Part shown: positions 63,660-64,000 of the stretch, in pieces
How positions within the stretch are numbered: position 1 is the stretch's first letter
Layout: each line of letters starts with the position of its first letter
Origin: Myxococcales bacterium
GTDB taxonomy: Bacteria > Myxococcota > Polyangia > Nannocystales > Nannocystaceae
DNA length: 64,000 nt
Direction of reading: 5' to 3'
Assembly (NCBI GenBank): GCA_016793465.1
Contig: JAEUJW010000008.1
Span: 1-64,000, forward strand
Translations under genes and position numbers: made by a program
The notes under the pieces: generated by a model
Told to the model about the DNA's origin: nothing
What the model saw: the letters and a program-made list of their open reading frames with translations, nothing else
Database searches by the model: none

Positions 63660-64000
63660 TGTCCAGCAAGCCCGAGACCGCCGTCAGCAAGACCAAGGCC
63701 CCGCCCAAGAAGCGCGGCCTGTGGGACGCGATTAAAGACGCCTTCGACCCCGACCGCGCGCTGCAGGCGACCATGCGCTCGCTGATCGAGGCCACCGCCG
63801 TCAAGCACGTGCTCGGCGTGCACGAGGAGCAGTGGGCCCCCGGCAAGCCGCTGAAGCTGCTGCTCGCCGGCTACGTCGGCACCCGCAACACCGGCGCCGA
63901 CGTGCGCGTCGAGGAGATGATCCGCCAGTTTCGCCACGTCGTCGGCGACGACCAGCTCGAGCTGGCGATCATGACGAGCGACGAGAACCTGACCCGCGGC
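63659..64000 (+). CDS. Polysaccharide pyruvyl transferase-like protein (3' end outside window)
   Basis: 114 codons visible from an ATG that overlaps the previous stop (TGATG). After a Lys/Pro-rich N-tail and a helical segment, LKLLLAGYVGTRNTGADVRVEEMIRQFRHVVGDDQLELAIMTSD matches the nucleotide-binding N-terminus of pyruvyl transferase family proteins (G-x-x-x-x-x-N-x-GD-type, here GTRNTGAD). Last visible gene of the operon. It suggests the operon builds or decorates a surface lipid or glycolipid (inference). Confidence 0.72.
   Translation, partial: MSSKPETAVSKTKAPPKKRGLWDAIKDAFDPDRALQATMRSLIEATAVKHVLGVHEEQWAPGKPLKLLLAGYVGTRNTGADVRVEEMIRQFRHVVGDDQLELAIMTSDENLTRG

Overview
This window is a stretch of very GC-rich (about 72% by eye), densely coded bacterial chromosome with no rRNA, tRNA, insertion sequence, phage gene or CRISPR array that I can see. 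Gene content points to a myxobacterium (Myxococcota), probably the Nannocystis/Enhygromyxa side (moderate confidence). The pointers are a 164-residue CdnL-type CarD regulator, a tandem lspA pair, a DUF1592/DUF1552 gene pair, a DUF4388-Roadblock protein, a poly-HAMP hybrid kinase, the MqnB/MqnD steps of the futalosine menaquinone route, and many secreted lipoproteins with Ser/Thr/Gly linkers and FG-GAP repeats.

Layout. 1-4.7 kb: 3' part of a poly-HAMP hybrid histidine kinase with three receiver domains, overlapping a CheR-type methyltransferase. 4.7-11.1 kb: threonine synthase diverging from a membrane metallopeptidase/TPR protein, then small membrane and lipoprotein genes and an FG-GAP lipoprotein. 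11.1-15.1 kb: a four-gene minus-strand operon (GNAT-methyltransferase fusion, SpoIIE phosphatase, HATPase-like regulator, STAS-like regulator) behind a near-consensus promoter. 15.2-39.6 kb: an accessory region rich in secreted proteins: lipase-like lipoprotein, 2H-fold protein, DUF1592/DUF1552 pair, TPR protein, M28 peptidase, alpha/beta hydrolase, a three-gene operon with a PEP/pyruvate-binding lipoprotein, DUF4291, carotenoid oxygenase and two FG-GAP lipoproteins. 39.7-46.6 kb: ABC exporter pair, a putative beta-barrel protein, a 119-bp tandem duplication and an SDR protein. 46.7-52.3 kb: housekeeping (lspA x2, pabB, pgsA, lytic transglycosylase, nadB). 52.4-59.6 kb: cdnL with a macro-domain gene, DUF4388-Roadblock, cobalamin adenosyltransferase, mqnD-mqnB. 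59.7-64 kb: an operon of a degenerate HAD protein, a fatty-acyl-reductase-like SDR, a second reductase-like SDR and a pyruvyl-transferase-like gene cut by the window end.

Two signals run across the whole window. First, a 20-bp palindromic element (core TGTCC-N4-GGACA) is scattered through genes in several reading frames as well as through intergenic DNA: 7 exact cores, about 14 near matches, and several copies at stop codons. Second, about 20 genes carry a -10-like hexamer (TAnnnT or GATACT type) only 6-10 nt before the start codon, several with a -35 box exactly 17 nt upstream, which suggests widespread leaderless or nearly leaderless mRNAs. That spacing also fixes many start codons used here.

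Roughly 17 of 56 genes look like lipoproteins, which fits the presence of two adjacent signal peptidase II genes.
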